Shown here one piece after another: positions 47,916-59,672 of a stretch of 64,000 bases of DNA (within the stretch, counting starts at the first letter, position 1; the number at the start of each line of letters is the position of its first letter). This DNA comes from Hymenolepis diminuta. Its lineage: Eukaryota > Platyhelminthes > Cestoda > Cyclophyllidea > Hymenolepididae. Where the stretch lies: the NCBI GenBank assembly GCA_900708905.1, contig CAADRB010000025.1, positions 1,513,061 to 1,577,060 of the forward strand. The letters run 5' to 3'. The position numbers and the translations under genes are program-made. The notes below the pieces were generated by a model, which was given only the letters and a program-made list of their open reading frames with translations, was not told where the DNA came from and searched no databases.

Positions 47916-50900
47916 AGTATAATTTGGGGTTGTGGCTGATTATCGAGTTGCCCTTTTTCTAATAGATAAAGTCAATCATAACGTTTAAAGAGCGGAATCA
48001 GACTGACGGTAATGTGGTCATCACAAAGAAATATACCGTTCTGCGCTACAAAATCCGACTGCATCGAGAATCCAGTTTCTACACTTTCATTCTGGTCGTG
48101 CCCTGTCTCCTTCTCTCTTCTTTGACAGTTGTTGTTTTCTGGCTGCCACCTGAATCACCCGCCAAAATGATGCTCGGTGAGTATTAAAACATTTTTTTCA
48201 TATTTTTAGTTTAATAATGAATAAAATAAATATGAAATATAATTATGCTTACATATTAATAAAGATAATATTCTATAACATCTTCGAGATTAATTTAAGT
48301 TACAATAAATAATACAATTTGATAGTAGCGCAATAAAAATGTTTTAATTTTAAATTTTATTATTCAATTTAAATTTATGTTCAAAATTTTATTTTCTCAT
48401 TCTATTTTGATTTTCCAACGTTCATCCAAATGACCACCATCATATTATTTTGCTTATCACTTTTGAAGGGAGCATTTCCTGCCGTCTGTTATAGGCTTTA
48501 ATTTCGTTAATTTGGAACCAAATTGAATCGCAACTTTTTTTCTGACCTTCTGAAGTACTTTATTTAATATTTATAACCAGTCTCTAATAACACCTTTGGG
48601 ATTCCGCCGTTATAGACAAGGCAAAGGTGAATGTGAATGAAATTAAAATGAGAATTAAATAATAACATATCATCATTTTGCTTATTTATATGAGTCTATG
48701 CTGTTTGCTGCAGGGTTCTTTTTTTCATTTAATTTCTCTTCAAAGAACAGTGATATAGGTAGTAGCAGCATAAAATTGTGAATTAAAAATGCTAGACTTC
48801 GATAATAATGACCAAAGTAATGGTCAGATAAATTTCGGTGAAATGATGACTTCCTTGCCCCCAACAAGTCACTAGAAATTAATTTTTTACGATAGTGACA
48901 CACAGTTTTTCTCTGCTCATGTATGAACGTTGTTGTGATGGTACAAAAGGAAAGAGACAAAGTAAGGATTAAGCCTCAATTTTTAACGTAGACTGAGTTT
49001 TTTTCCAGGAAATATTTCACTTTCGTGCCATTCTGTCTATCATATTTAGAAGAAGTATTAGAGTTCTTTTTACCTTCTTGTAATAAACAAACGAGAAAAA
49101 GACCACTTTCTTTTTAAATCAAAATCTTCTGCTCTAAATCCATGCACGATATCTCCAAGTGCCTCAGAAGAGAAGCACGTGCAGTTCTCATTGATATCAC
49201 AAACAAAATGGCCAGAAATATTAGTGAAAGTCCTCTAATTACAAGAGAATGCTTCAGCTCCCCTTACTAGAATTCCCGTCCTCTCTTCATAAAATGTTTA
49301 TCTTAAAACTATGTACCCGCCTGTCCGTCAAGTATAGCGTGCATTAACTTGAATAAAATTGATCTTGTCACCTTGCCTTGACTACAATCGCCAAAATAAT
49401 GTTGTTTTTATTGTTGCCATTTTAGGGATGAACATATTCGTCACATTCTTCCTTCTTCTACTCGTGTTAGCCGAGCAGACGCCAAACGCAGTCAAAGAAT
49501 TTCCTCTGATAGGTAAGCTTAGATTGGTAAAAAACCTAAATTCAAAACACTCGGAGGTGAACTCTTGTGTAGCTTAATCTCATTCGATTATCCTAGGTGC
49601 GTACTTCTGTCTCAATATGATCATGATTACCTTGTCAACCTTCCTGGCAACACTTGTCATTCATTTTCACTACCGAGGTGCTAGAAATGGACCTCTTCCT
49701 GCTATTCTTCATCGCGTAAGTTCGCCAAAGTATTTTCAAGGAAAAATATTTTATTAATATACCTTACTCAAGCTAATTATTCCATCGAAAATTACAAAAT
49801 TTTTGAAAAAAATGAAATAACAGGATTTCAGGAAGGACAAAGTTATTATTTTGTCCAGCAATACTTCTGTTTCCCTATTCTATAGGTTGTCCATATTTTT
49901 ATATTGATGTCGAGTTGGACCCGAAGTTCAGAAGCTCGAAAATATTGATCTCTTCCCTTGATTCCTGGCCAGAATGTTATTTTCATGATAGTTCAGATTC
50001 ACATCAATAGATATCACCTCCAAAATCCCTCTTTTCTTTTTACGTAGCAGTTAATTGCCACGAGGTAATTCGTAGTTTATTCATATTTTGGAGCAACAAA
50101 TAATCCTTTTCACCTTATTCTAAGCCCCAAATCAATCAGAAATTTCATGTCTTGTACGTCTCTCACTCATTCATTGTTTCCCGCAATTTATTTTGTCAAT
50201 CAAAATTTTTCAAGAAGTTCTTTTACCGATGGCAATTTCGCAAGCAGTCAAAGTCAAAACTAATTAAGGTTAATTTACTAAGATTAATAAAATAATATAT
50301 ACAAAAATGACGATTTGGGGCATTTGAAAAAGTATTTATATTCTATTAATTGTTTACTTTGATAGCATTTTCCATTTAGATGGTTGATCAGAGGCGGGTA
50401 GCAATCTCTCGGGTAGAAATTTTCCCGATGATTTGGTCCAAATAGTCATACGATAATGAGTTTTATGATCATCCCCTCAGGTGAACAAGACCGCTAGCTC
50501 AACTTGATTCGTTATTACATGTCTTGTTCTCTCCTTGTCCTGATTTATTCTTCTGTTTCACAAAATTTCTTAATCTCATTCTTGCTGTGCTTGTACCCGT
50601 CATACCTTTTTGAGCTCATACTTTTCACATATTGCCACTATCACCGTTGATCGCCCTGATTCTAACTGTCCGGCCAGATCCGAGGTTATGAAAAGAAAGA
50701 TGAATGACCGAGGATGAGGAGTTCAGCCACTTTATCGTTTCTCTACACAAAATTGAGAGTAAATTTGAACCCACAAATTAATCACTGCAGCGATACTCTC
50801 AATCTGATTTCTAATGATAGCCAGTGCATCGATCACTGCTTCCGTAATTCCTCCATCAACTTACCCAAGTTATGTTGTGTTGCATTCTACTAAAGCCCTA

Positions 50901-53900
50901 TAAACGTTTTATCTTCTATTCAACTCCTGACCTGCTAATACCCAAGAGAGACTATTGTCTACTTGTGGAACCAATAAGAAATGTTTTAATCTTCATTCAA
51001 TCCTGTTTAAGTAAGTTTTAGGATTCTGAGATATGACACGAGGCAATTTAATCGTTATTTTTACTTCATATCTTCACGAAAAAATCACTTCACTTTTAAA
51101 ATCAAATTAATTGCCCCTTAGCTATTTCTGAAAACAAATTGTGTTAATAAACCCCTTAAGAGGCCAAAAATGAGGTTCAGTTTACATTTTGAATCCGTGT
51201 TTTATGACCTCCAAATTTCTGTCAATTAAACCACGTCTATTAGTAATGACATTGCTTAGCCATTGTAGTTTCATTTACAATTTGGCCTATCATATCGCCT
51301 CTAGCACCGATGAAATCATTAAAAAAAAAGGATACTGATGATTATTGTTATCAATATCACGATTTCGTAGCTATTTTGTTTATTTGTTTTCTTATTTCAG
51401 TCAATAATTCACCTTCCAATAAAATATGATTAATTATTTAGCGATTCAAATCTGCTTCTATATTGCAGATCCTAATTATGATTTGTTGTCGGTAAATTTC
51501 TAAGGTGGTTTCTATTTTAGTCCGCTGTCACTTGGGTATTAATTAGATTGGGGATAAAATAACAATAATTAATGGGGATAAAAATTACCTGAATATTCAT
51601 TAGTTTTCCATCTTATGAAATTACTTAGGACCTCTAGTTTGTTATTCATGAATAAGAATAAGATTTTCTTACTTATTAATAGCTGATATAATTTGAAGTA
51701 TAAATCTGACACTGTGAATAAAATTTAAGTGCAATTTCTATGTTGGATACAATGTCCACACTTTTCTCGTATTATATATGGGTCAAAGAAAGGTTACGAG
51801 TTTTCAAGCTCGTATATACTAACCCTATGATTTTCATACTATGATCAAGACTAAAACCAGAGAGGAATAAGATGAGAGCATTTAACTATCGTATGAATCA
51901 TATTGGGATCAATTAGATTTGAAAGTTTTCAAAGTTGAGTGATTGAACATGATGGCAAAGAGAGAGTGAGCAAAAGTGAAAAGGGTCTATTTACAAGTGC
52001 AAATAAAAGAAATGAGTTAAAGAGGTCATCCATTCCTTATTTAATAGGTTGAGCTCGTTGTATCAGGATCTGGCTTTCCCAATTCAGAACTATTCCACCT
52101 GATCCCTAGGACTTTAATTAGAACTTTTGCGTTTGGCCACTGAGTTGATTCCAATGAGCGAAATGGCCAATCGTACTGATTAAGTTTGGCTAATAAAGGG
52201 ACTGGCAAAATTCGACTTCCTCACCACAGAGGCTTGATAATGCCATTCCCTAATCCAAGGTGAGTGTTAAAAAGCGCTTTCCTAAATAATTTTTCGAACT
52301 ATTATTAAATGGCCCTTGAAATTGATCGGTCAATTAATTTGTGAGGTTGGCCATTCTATCACATTTCGTCCATCTCTTCTGATAGTTAGGTGTTAAAAAT
52401 AATTCAAAAAATTCAAAAGTTTCAATTAGCAAAGGTGCAAGGTTGCTCTGGTTCTCCCACTAAAAGTAGCTTATACAAATATAAGAAAGCCATCAACTGA
52501 TGCCTCTTGTATATCATCAATAAAAGAAAATGAAAAAGGAGACAAAGAGTGTATGACAAACAAAGTACCCATATAGCAAGATGGGTCGACTGTTGAGGCA
52601 ACTGTAAAAGCGCATTACTATTTGACAGTCGGATAATGGATGATCAAATCTTTTGATACAGTTTTCCCCTTAGAAGTCATTAACGTCGAATAGAAAAACT
52701 TGCTAAATTATTGCCAGGTAAGAAGAAGACACAATATGTGTTGTAAAAGGTCGTATTAGGAGAGTATAAAGTGGCATTAAACTCCCTTCTNNNNNNNNNN
52801 NNNNNNNNNNNNNNNNNNNNNNNNNNNNNNNNNNNNNNNNTAGGCTTGCGCATCTAATAATCATTTATAACGAATGGGATACAACAGCCTCTCCAAAATC
52901 AGAAGACCAAGAGTTGAGTTGAAACACTTGTATTGGACAATCGTAGAGGAATTGGTTTGGGGAAGTTAGAGTAGTAGGAAGAGAGAGAGGAGGAAATAGG
53001 GGAGCTTGATATGAACATCTAATCAGTGTGTGCATGCGAATGTGTGTAACAAACGCAATGATGTACACTGAGAGGAGCGGTCCGTTTTTTTGCTTTTTAT
53101 GAGTCACACTGTGAGAGATATTTACCCTGTAGCTAACAGAATGAAGGTGTATGATACAAGTAGGATGTGTCATGGGTTGGATCGAGAGAAACCTTATGTA
53201 CTAACGTTAGACAACTGGAAATGGTTGACATTGAGTGTTTCCTAAGATTACTAGAAATCAACGAAAGGCGATACACTTGTGCGAGTCTAGGGGTAGATCA
53301 CAATCGCCTCATCCGAATATCTTGTTTATTAATAATCATCTTATTCATTTTCTCTAGATTATAATCGAAGGACTGGGTCGTATGATGCTCGTCCGCCAGA
53401 GTATACCTTTACCAGAAGAGAAAAAGACCCTCAGTCACGTTGTGGCTCGAACAGCGGGCGGTGGAGTGCTGGCCGGTCTGGGTGGATCAGCTGGAATGGG
53501 TCACGGCTCACGGCGTCGCAAGGTTCGTGTCCCCGAACTGCAGTCGAGCAAATTCCTCGATGACTATGATGATGATCTGGATACCGGGGATTTGGAGGGA
53601 CATTTCAGCAGTTATAATAACTATAACAATAATAATGAATCACCGAGAAGACAGCCATTTAGTAAATGAAAAATTTAAATTATTTATTTTTGATTGCTTT
53701 TGCATTGTCTCGCAGTTTGTTGAAATAAAGAAGGAATAAATATACACAGAATCAAATTCGCTCTTTATCGTATAGTGACTACCATTTTGATCAAATTAGT
53801 GCTTTGTCTCCTCAGACCGAGGTTCCTACTCCCGTTTGCTTTTTATCTACAAACGAACAGGAGAAACGTTTCTACTTCGGAGCCTTTGCTAAAATATTTT

Positions 53901-54763
53901 CACCTAAACTTGGCCGAACTTTACCCAAACAATTATGGCCACTCTACATTACGGTTCTTATTTCGTTTCATACAGAACCTCATTTTAGAGCCTAGATATT
54001 TAATTTAGAAATTTTGCGCTTTTAGAGCACTTTAACTTGTAAAAGGTTCATATCTCTCGCTAAGGACTAAAACTGAAAGTTAAGAATGGCTTAAATTTCT
54101 ACTCTAGCAGCTTCCACAATCAAGAAACTAAAAGCAAAGTACTTGATATCATCAGGTATTCACTCAATCTCTCAAAACTGTTATAAAATATAGGTAGGAA
54201 AAGGAACACTATGGGGTAGTAGCCTTGGGATTTACCCTTATATATTTAGCTAAAATGAAGATGAGCAAAAATCCTTTCCTTGTCCCCTTTTAGGTTCAAT
54301 GCCAAATTGCGTAGATGGAGCCGGTGGCTGGAAAAATCACATCCCCGCAGCAGGAAATCGGGTGGGTTACGGCCCACAGGGTCACACAACATGTCCAGGT
54401 TGCATGGGATTGGCTGACTCAATGGGTGACCTTTCTCGTCGCAGTGGACCCCAAGATTGTCATAGTAGCAACCAGGCTCCAGAGCCTATTCGGGGCGGGA
54501 ACTCGGCGAACCCAAATTTGGACTCAGAGGACTCTCCAATCATGCTGAGTTCGAGTACTGGTCTTGAACGCGATGTGCGCGAACTGAAACGTTATGTACG
54601 CATGTTTGTCAATCGTCAAAAGGAAGGGGCACGTAAAAATACGATTGCCATGGAATGGCGCACAATGGCTTTAGTCCTTGACCGTCTTTTCTTCTTTGTC
54701 TACATTGCAACCATTGGAATCACTGTGATCACTGTATTTACTGTAAAAAAACGTACGGCGTAA
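41858..54763 (+). CDS. Nicotinic-family Cys-loop receptor subunit, likely anion-selective
   Basis: Subunit of a pentameric transmitter-gated channel in the plasma membrane. Exons 41858-41957, 43657-43850, 45011-45120, 45750-45885, 46767-46952, 47966-48176, 49426-49512, 49597-49715, 53358-53661 and 54294-54763 agree in phase and give about 638 residues. A signal peptide (CPIVFLLLLFVQCALQ) precedes the ligand domain. The domain has the loop D Trp (KWNDTLLQW), loop A WTPDIQLFN, a Cys loop from C-QVEITYFPYDTQV to C, and loop B GSWTYD. No vicinal Cys pair is found before M1, so this is a non-alpha subunit. M1 is FILVVPCLLLSSLTVVVFWL, M2 KMMLGMNIFVTFFLLLLVL, M3 AYFCLNMIMITLSTFLATLV. A long loop with Asn- and Asp-rich runs and an amphipathic helix lead to M4 (LFFFVYIATIGITVITVF). 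ESPAK before M2 replaces the SGEK of cation channels, as in flatworm and molluscan acetylcholine-gated chloride channels. The Cys-loop intron uses a GC donor; intron 8 holds an N gap. Confidence 0.92.
45689..45722. repeat. TA microsatellite
   Basis: Run of TA dinucleotides with one GC interruption, 28 bases before exon 4 of the receptor gene. Intronic. Confidence 0.85.
47105..47225 (-). repeat. SINE-like tRNA-derived repeat, degenerate
   Basis: The + strand shows CTGATGAGAAGGTCGTATTC, a CTGCTGCTCT block and GATCTGTGACTTTGCAGCC, matching the reverse of the family body and anticodon-T-arm region. Lies in intron 5 of the receptor gene. Confidence 0.4.
47889..47915 (+). repeat. CT microsatellite acting as a polypyrimidine tract
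   Basis: About 13 CT repeats running directly into CAG, forming a near-ideal splice acceptor 48 bases upstream of the acceptor used for exon 6 of the receptor gene. Use of it would add 16 in-frame codons, the last two of which are stops. Confidence 0.85.
52130..52310 (+). repeat. SINE-like tRNA-derived repeat, body only
   Basis: Shows CCAATGAGCGAAATGGCCAA, GATTAAGTTTGGCTAATAAA, a CGACTTCCTCACCACAGAGG block and GTGAGTGTTAAAAAGCGCTT, corresponding to the post-tRNA body and 3' end of other copies. Lies in intron 8 of the receptor gene. Confidence 0.5.
52791..52840. other. Assembly gap (50 N)
   Basis: Fifty N inside the 3.6 kb intron 8 of the receptor gene. The round length suggests a placeholder of unknown true size. 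The coding frame is continuous across it (LPAILHR joins IIIEGLGR in phase), so no conserved exon seems to be missing. Confidence 0.98.
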
Positions 54764-54891
54764 AAGAAGCTTTAATCGAGCCAAACAGATAGAAAACACG
54801 CGTTCTATCGCTCATCCCGCTCACGTTCTTCCAATCATATCTCCCCTCTTTCATTAGCGAATTATCATCAGCGAGATAAATGTCAATATCC

Positions 54892-54897
54892 AATAAA
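54892..54897 (+). terminator. Candidate poly(A) signal of the receptor gene
   Basis: AATAAA about 130 bases after the stop codon, the first canonical signal downstream. Confidence 0.5.
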
Positions 54898-56696
54898 ACT
54901 TATACTTCACTTTGATTTGTTGTATGCTTTGACCAATGGCTATCAAAAATATGGAATCACCCCATGATAATAAGAAAAGTATTTTAATTAGTGTCTGATA
55001 ACTGAAACGGATGGTATTGGCGAGGTGGGTGATTCATAATCTATAATTTAGTTTTTGCAATTTAGCCGAAAGAGAAAAGGATTAACTTTACCGGCTAAAT
55101 CTGTGTTTACATTTCGCGCCATTTTTTATGGTGAAATTAGCTAACGTGTTTAACATTCATATTGCAAATTTGCTGTTCAGTAAAATTTAATGTACAATTT
55201 CATTCCATGACCCACAACAATGGGAAAGCAAGTTTTAATCATGAAATTCCATCTGAATACCAGAAATAGCAAAATCATCCTGTAAGGGTTGAAATAGTAG
55301 TTTATAATAAAGTCATAATTCTAAGGGTCTTGCTTGACATGATTTCTGAGTCGTTAATTTTCACATAAGGGGTATATTTCACTCTGGAATGTCCAAGTGT
55401 TCCGAAGTTCGTTTTTTATAATTTGATCCCTGGGTCTTTGCGTGAGTTAGTGTTTGCGATAATCAGTTTTTTACCAGTAGATTTAATGGAATGGTTGGTC
55501 ACATCGCATTGATTCATTTGTATCATCTTAGAGTTGGCGCGACTAACAACGGTGTTTTAAATAAAGCAGAGCTCGCTTGAATTCACTCATGGAGGACTTG
55601 GACTTAATCAATAATGAAAATTACTACCTCACTTACTGCCATTTTTGGAAAAGGACTCATCATTTACAAAAATCATAATGATCTGGCAAACGTATGAAAC
55701 CATTGCTGAAGTTATTTCAAATACTTGAGACTAATTTGACCCCATCTTGACGGCTGCTATGACAAACATCTTAAATATTTGACCTCATTTCTAAAATTCC
55801 GGTTAATGCAAGTATGTCTTCTCTCAATTCTGTCAAAGTCAAACTATTTATGGGGTCGATACAATTAGACTCAACTTGAGTGTTTTATTTAAGTAAAGGA
55901 ACGTGATTTCAGGGTAGTTATCTGCATTTAGCGCCTGCGAATATCGATTATCGATTATTTTAGTGGCCCTAACACAAATCTTTTGCTATTAAGTCAATTT
56001 GGTTATCGTATCTATGATACGTGTTGATAGAAATATATATCAGCATTACACTGCAAAATATATAAATAAATTTGAAATATAACGATCTCGCGCAGAGATC
56101 TAACTTAGTCCTCAGGATCTAATTAATTCAGGTGACGTACATGCTGTTATTAACTGAAAAACCGGACAGAATACAGTCTTTACAAGAATAAAGGTTTGCA
56201 TTAATATACATTATCTTAAATACGTTCTTCCACAACTTGGAAAGAATTTAACCCTTTTAGCTTAAGGCAGCTGTAATCAAACGCTACTAAATTAATTTTT
56301 TTTACGACTTAAACTGGGAAAATTACAATTAAGATAGAACCGCGGTATTGCTACTATGAAGCAACCGAATTACAATCTAATATTTGTTAGCGAATCACCC
56401 ATTGATGATAAACATCTCCAAAACTGACTTCTATGTAAATTTTGCAATCCCGTATTTCATTTATTGTCAACGCTGCCCTTAAGTTCTTCCCTGGTTAAGG
56501 AGACAAAAAAGGATGAACCTCACCCGAAATTCTGGATAAGTTTCAGCCACTGCACCTGCGAGTATTCATACGACAGTGTCTGGTGCGTCCGTATACGCGA
56601 ACGCAACTTGATTTTAAAGATTGCCAGACGAGAAAAGCCCTATCACATTCTCTGTGTGGCTAAAACATTCGTAATATGTTAACGAATGATGTCAAA

Positions 56697-56728
56697 TAGA
56701 TAGATAGTTAGACAGACAGACAGACAGC
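56697..56728. repeat. GATA/GACA microsatellite
   Basis: Short GATA units pass into four GACA units, directly followed by a GC-rich segment that can fold: AGGCGC-GCAT-GCGCCT as a hairpin, enclosed by AGCCTG and CAGGCT. Confidence 0.75.
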
Positions 56729-56835
56729 CTGCTAGGCGCGCATGCGCCTAACAGTCATGTACTGACAGGCTCCTCTGCACGCGTGAATTCACACAAACTT
56801 CGTGGTGGTACAGACAGACTCGCGAAAGGCAGGCG

Positions 56836-56893
56836 TGTAGTCTATTGGTTGTTGGCTAACTGCGCGCGTCCTTAATAGGATGGTGTTCAAGCC
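56836..56893 (+). repeat. tRNA-like segment with A and B boxes
   Basis: TAGTCTATTGG (from 56838) fits the pol III A box TRGYNNARNGG with one mismatch. GTGTTCAAGCC, ending at 56893, fits the B box, about 46 bases downstream, with CGCGCGTCCTTAATAGGA between. This is the layout of a tRNA or a tRNA-derived SINE head. A full cloverleaf with paired acceptor ends is not obvious, so I call it tRNA-like and not a tRNA gene. It is unrelated in sequence to the other SINE-like family here. Confidence 0.4.
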
Positions 56894-59672
56894 ATATTAA
56901 AGATTCAATTACCTAGCCCTCTCGCTTGATTCTATTTATTGTGATGCTGTTGTTTATTGCTAGTACCTGATTCTAAGAAGTATGAAATTTCATGAGCATC
57001 GTTAGCCAATGACACCTGTGAAATAGCCTTGTGGACGGCGAACTAAATCACGATTTTCGTTTTTAAATGCCTTTTAAAATAAGCTTTAACTTCCTGCTGT
57101 TTTAATGCCAAGTCGATGTTTTATCCCAGAGCAATTAGAGCAAGTTAAGTTTAACTATTTGAATGAATATTTTAGAAATTTCTTTGGCTCTTTGTAATTT
57201 AACTCTCAGATTTCTGAGTGAGATTCTGTCCACAAAAGAATATAAGGTAAAATTGATTTTTTGGCCATTTTCAAATTCCTAAATTTCTAATTTTGTATCG
57301 ATTCAAGAGTAGAAATTCGACGTAAACTTGTTGCTACCTCTTTTTAATCGATATTCGATAGTCAAACAATACCACGATAATTAATCATCTGCCACATACA
57401 CACTCTGTGGATGTAACATCATCATCTGGTTGGTTTGACAACTGGATGATTCACCGCAAAAGCCATCGAAGATAACCGCTGTGTCGTGAAACAGATACTA
57501 CTGTGTTTATGTACCCAATATGTCAGTGCAAACATATAACTGCGAAAAATAGTTCCATTCGATATATATGAAACTATTTCTACTCTCTTATTCGATTGGA
57601 CCAAATTGCTTTTTGAATTTTCGCAGAAAGGTGCTGGCATCCAATCTATGGGCCTATCGGTTTTCCTGAGGTCAAGATGAATACAGTGTTCGCCTATGAA
57701 TGGCGATTGATAAAAACGAAAGGCCCCTCATGAATAAGGTGAGAAAATATTTGACTGAAATTAAAAAACGCCTATCACTGGATTTAGAATTCCGATAGAA
57801 CACAAAAAAAACAGAATATAAGTATGTAAATCTCATAATCACCAGTTGATACATCGAATGCGATTATGTCATGACAAATACAGATAACGCTCAAGTGCCA
57901 GGTATCATCATTAATAGAGCTAAAGGTATCACCATAACAACCCAACTCTTCATTGACATTCATCCCTATTCCCAAATTCCATTTAAAGAACGGAATGCTC
58001 AAATTCCTCATCCCTAATCACTTCCGTCGGTCATCAATCATGCCGTCCTTCTCATGACCAGTTGGTCCCAGATTTATTGAAAAAAGGGATTTAAAGGAAA
58101 ACTCGAAGATCTCACAAAGTGCGAAGAAAAAACGCGCTCAAAACCCTGGAGTTGAGCTATTTGAATACGGTTAAGTGGAGTTGATTTGTACCATTTGCTA
58201 CTAACTGTCTGGTAGCTATGATGATGCGAGAGGTGCCACAATCCAATCTTATAAACTTGCACATTTTTCTCTGCCATTCAACGAATTATAGCAAAATTGT
58301 CAAACGCTTGATTGCGAAAATGCAAATACAGTACATTCGTCATTTACTAACATTGAAATTTAAAAAAAACCTTTATTTTTCAAGCTTAAAATCCTCATAT
58401 TTCACGCTCCTCTACCTTCGCCAAAGTGCTTCTTCCTCTTAAGGTAATATCATTTTTTACGAACTAAACGAATAAATATAATAAAATACATCCGATGTTT
58501 ATGCACAAATTTTAAGAAAATTTCCTACATTAAAGTGAAGATCCCCTTTAGGACCTTGTTTTCGGTATCTACTTTTCGACCACCCATCTCCTTCACCCAA
58601 TTTAGAAACTACATATCGAGCTTCAATCTATTGTGCCTATTAGTCATTCTCCTTCTCTTAAGTAGCCCATCGATTAGCCTCAGCTATCTTGCGTCCGCAC
58701 ACTAAAACCTCAACTTCCGAAGGCCATTAGGGGAAGTCATCATAACGCTTGATTTGAGTTACTTGATTACCGTTCTTCCCAGGCTTGGAATGAAGTCTAC
58801 ACTACAAGGCAGCCAATCCATCCCATACATCGAAAGTTATGTGTGAAATTGCACTTCCATGATGATTAGAATGTGATTAGAGTTTTAGGCCTTTTGCCCT
58901 CTTCCTAATGGGTTTGAGTGACAATATTAATAGTACATTTATTAATTTTAAAGACGAAGACTTTATCAGTGGCTGCTTACCTTTATATTCCAAATTTACT
59001 TATGTCCAGAAAAGCATGATAATGACTGAATACAGTCCAAACTTTAAAATACTCTGAGGTAAACCAGTTTCTTGGAGGTTTCATTTAAAAGCCATATGCA
59101 CAGCTAATATAGCAGGAAGCAGAAACCATGGGCAAATCAGTATTTAAAATAGTTGTATTTAATTAATAATGATGCCAGAGTACGTGTAAACAATGAGAAT
59201 AAAATATACACGAGAAGTAGGGGAGACGGCAAAAGAGAGGCTCAAAGTTAAGATACAACTGCAGAGAGAAAGTTAGAAGAATATTACGTATAGACATTGA
59301 AATAACACCGCCACGGACACAAATAAGAGAAGGGGAAGAGTGAGATGGGGTGGATTAGAAAGAAGGGACAAAATAAAACTAGCCACAGTCACAAAATACA
59401 CATATTTGCATCATTAGCATGAAATGACAAATTCGCGTATAAAATTCATCAATGGCGTCTCAGTAGATAAAGTCACAAGCAGGACTAATAATCAGAGTCT
59501 GTACACAATCAGTGTTATGCGTCTGTCTTGAGTTAGGGAGCACGGTAGAGAATGCAAGATACATGATATAAAACAGGTTAGAGAGGGGACTGAAGCTGAT
59601 CACTGTACACAGAGGGGTTTGTGGTGGTGGATATAGCCTGTACACAGAGAAGGGATATGAGACTTACACGAG

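Larger units (their letters stand above)
54898..59672. other. Intergenic region, mostly featureless
   Basis: AT-rich, with no recognised gene on either strand. Frames at 56464-56682 (+) and in the 57.4-58.0 kb block (-) have no family signature. The exception is the GC-rich island at about 56.7-56.9 kb. An A/G-rich stretch lies near 59.2-59.4 kb. Confidence 0.5.

Noticed and set aside
56464..56682. 72-codon Cys-rich frame (+)
   Set aside because: Starts without ATG and has no family signature; not supported beyond open length.
57422..58011. Several overlapping minus frames of 60-75 codons
   Set aside because: They lie in different frames with no shared domain; an old degraded element is possible but cannot be shown.
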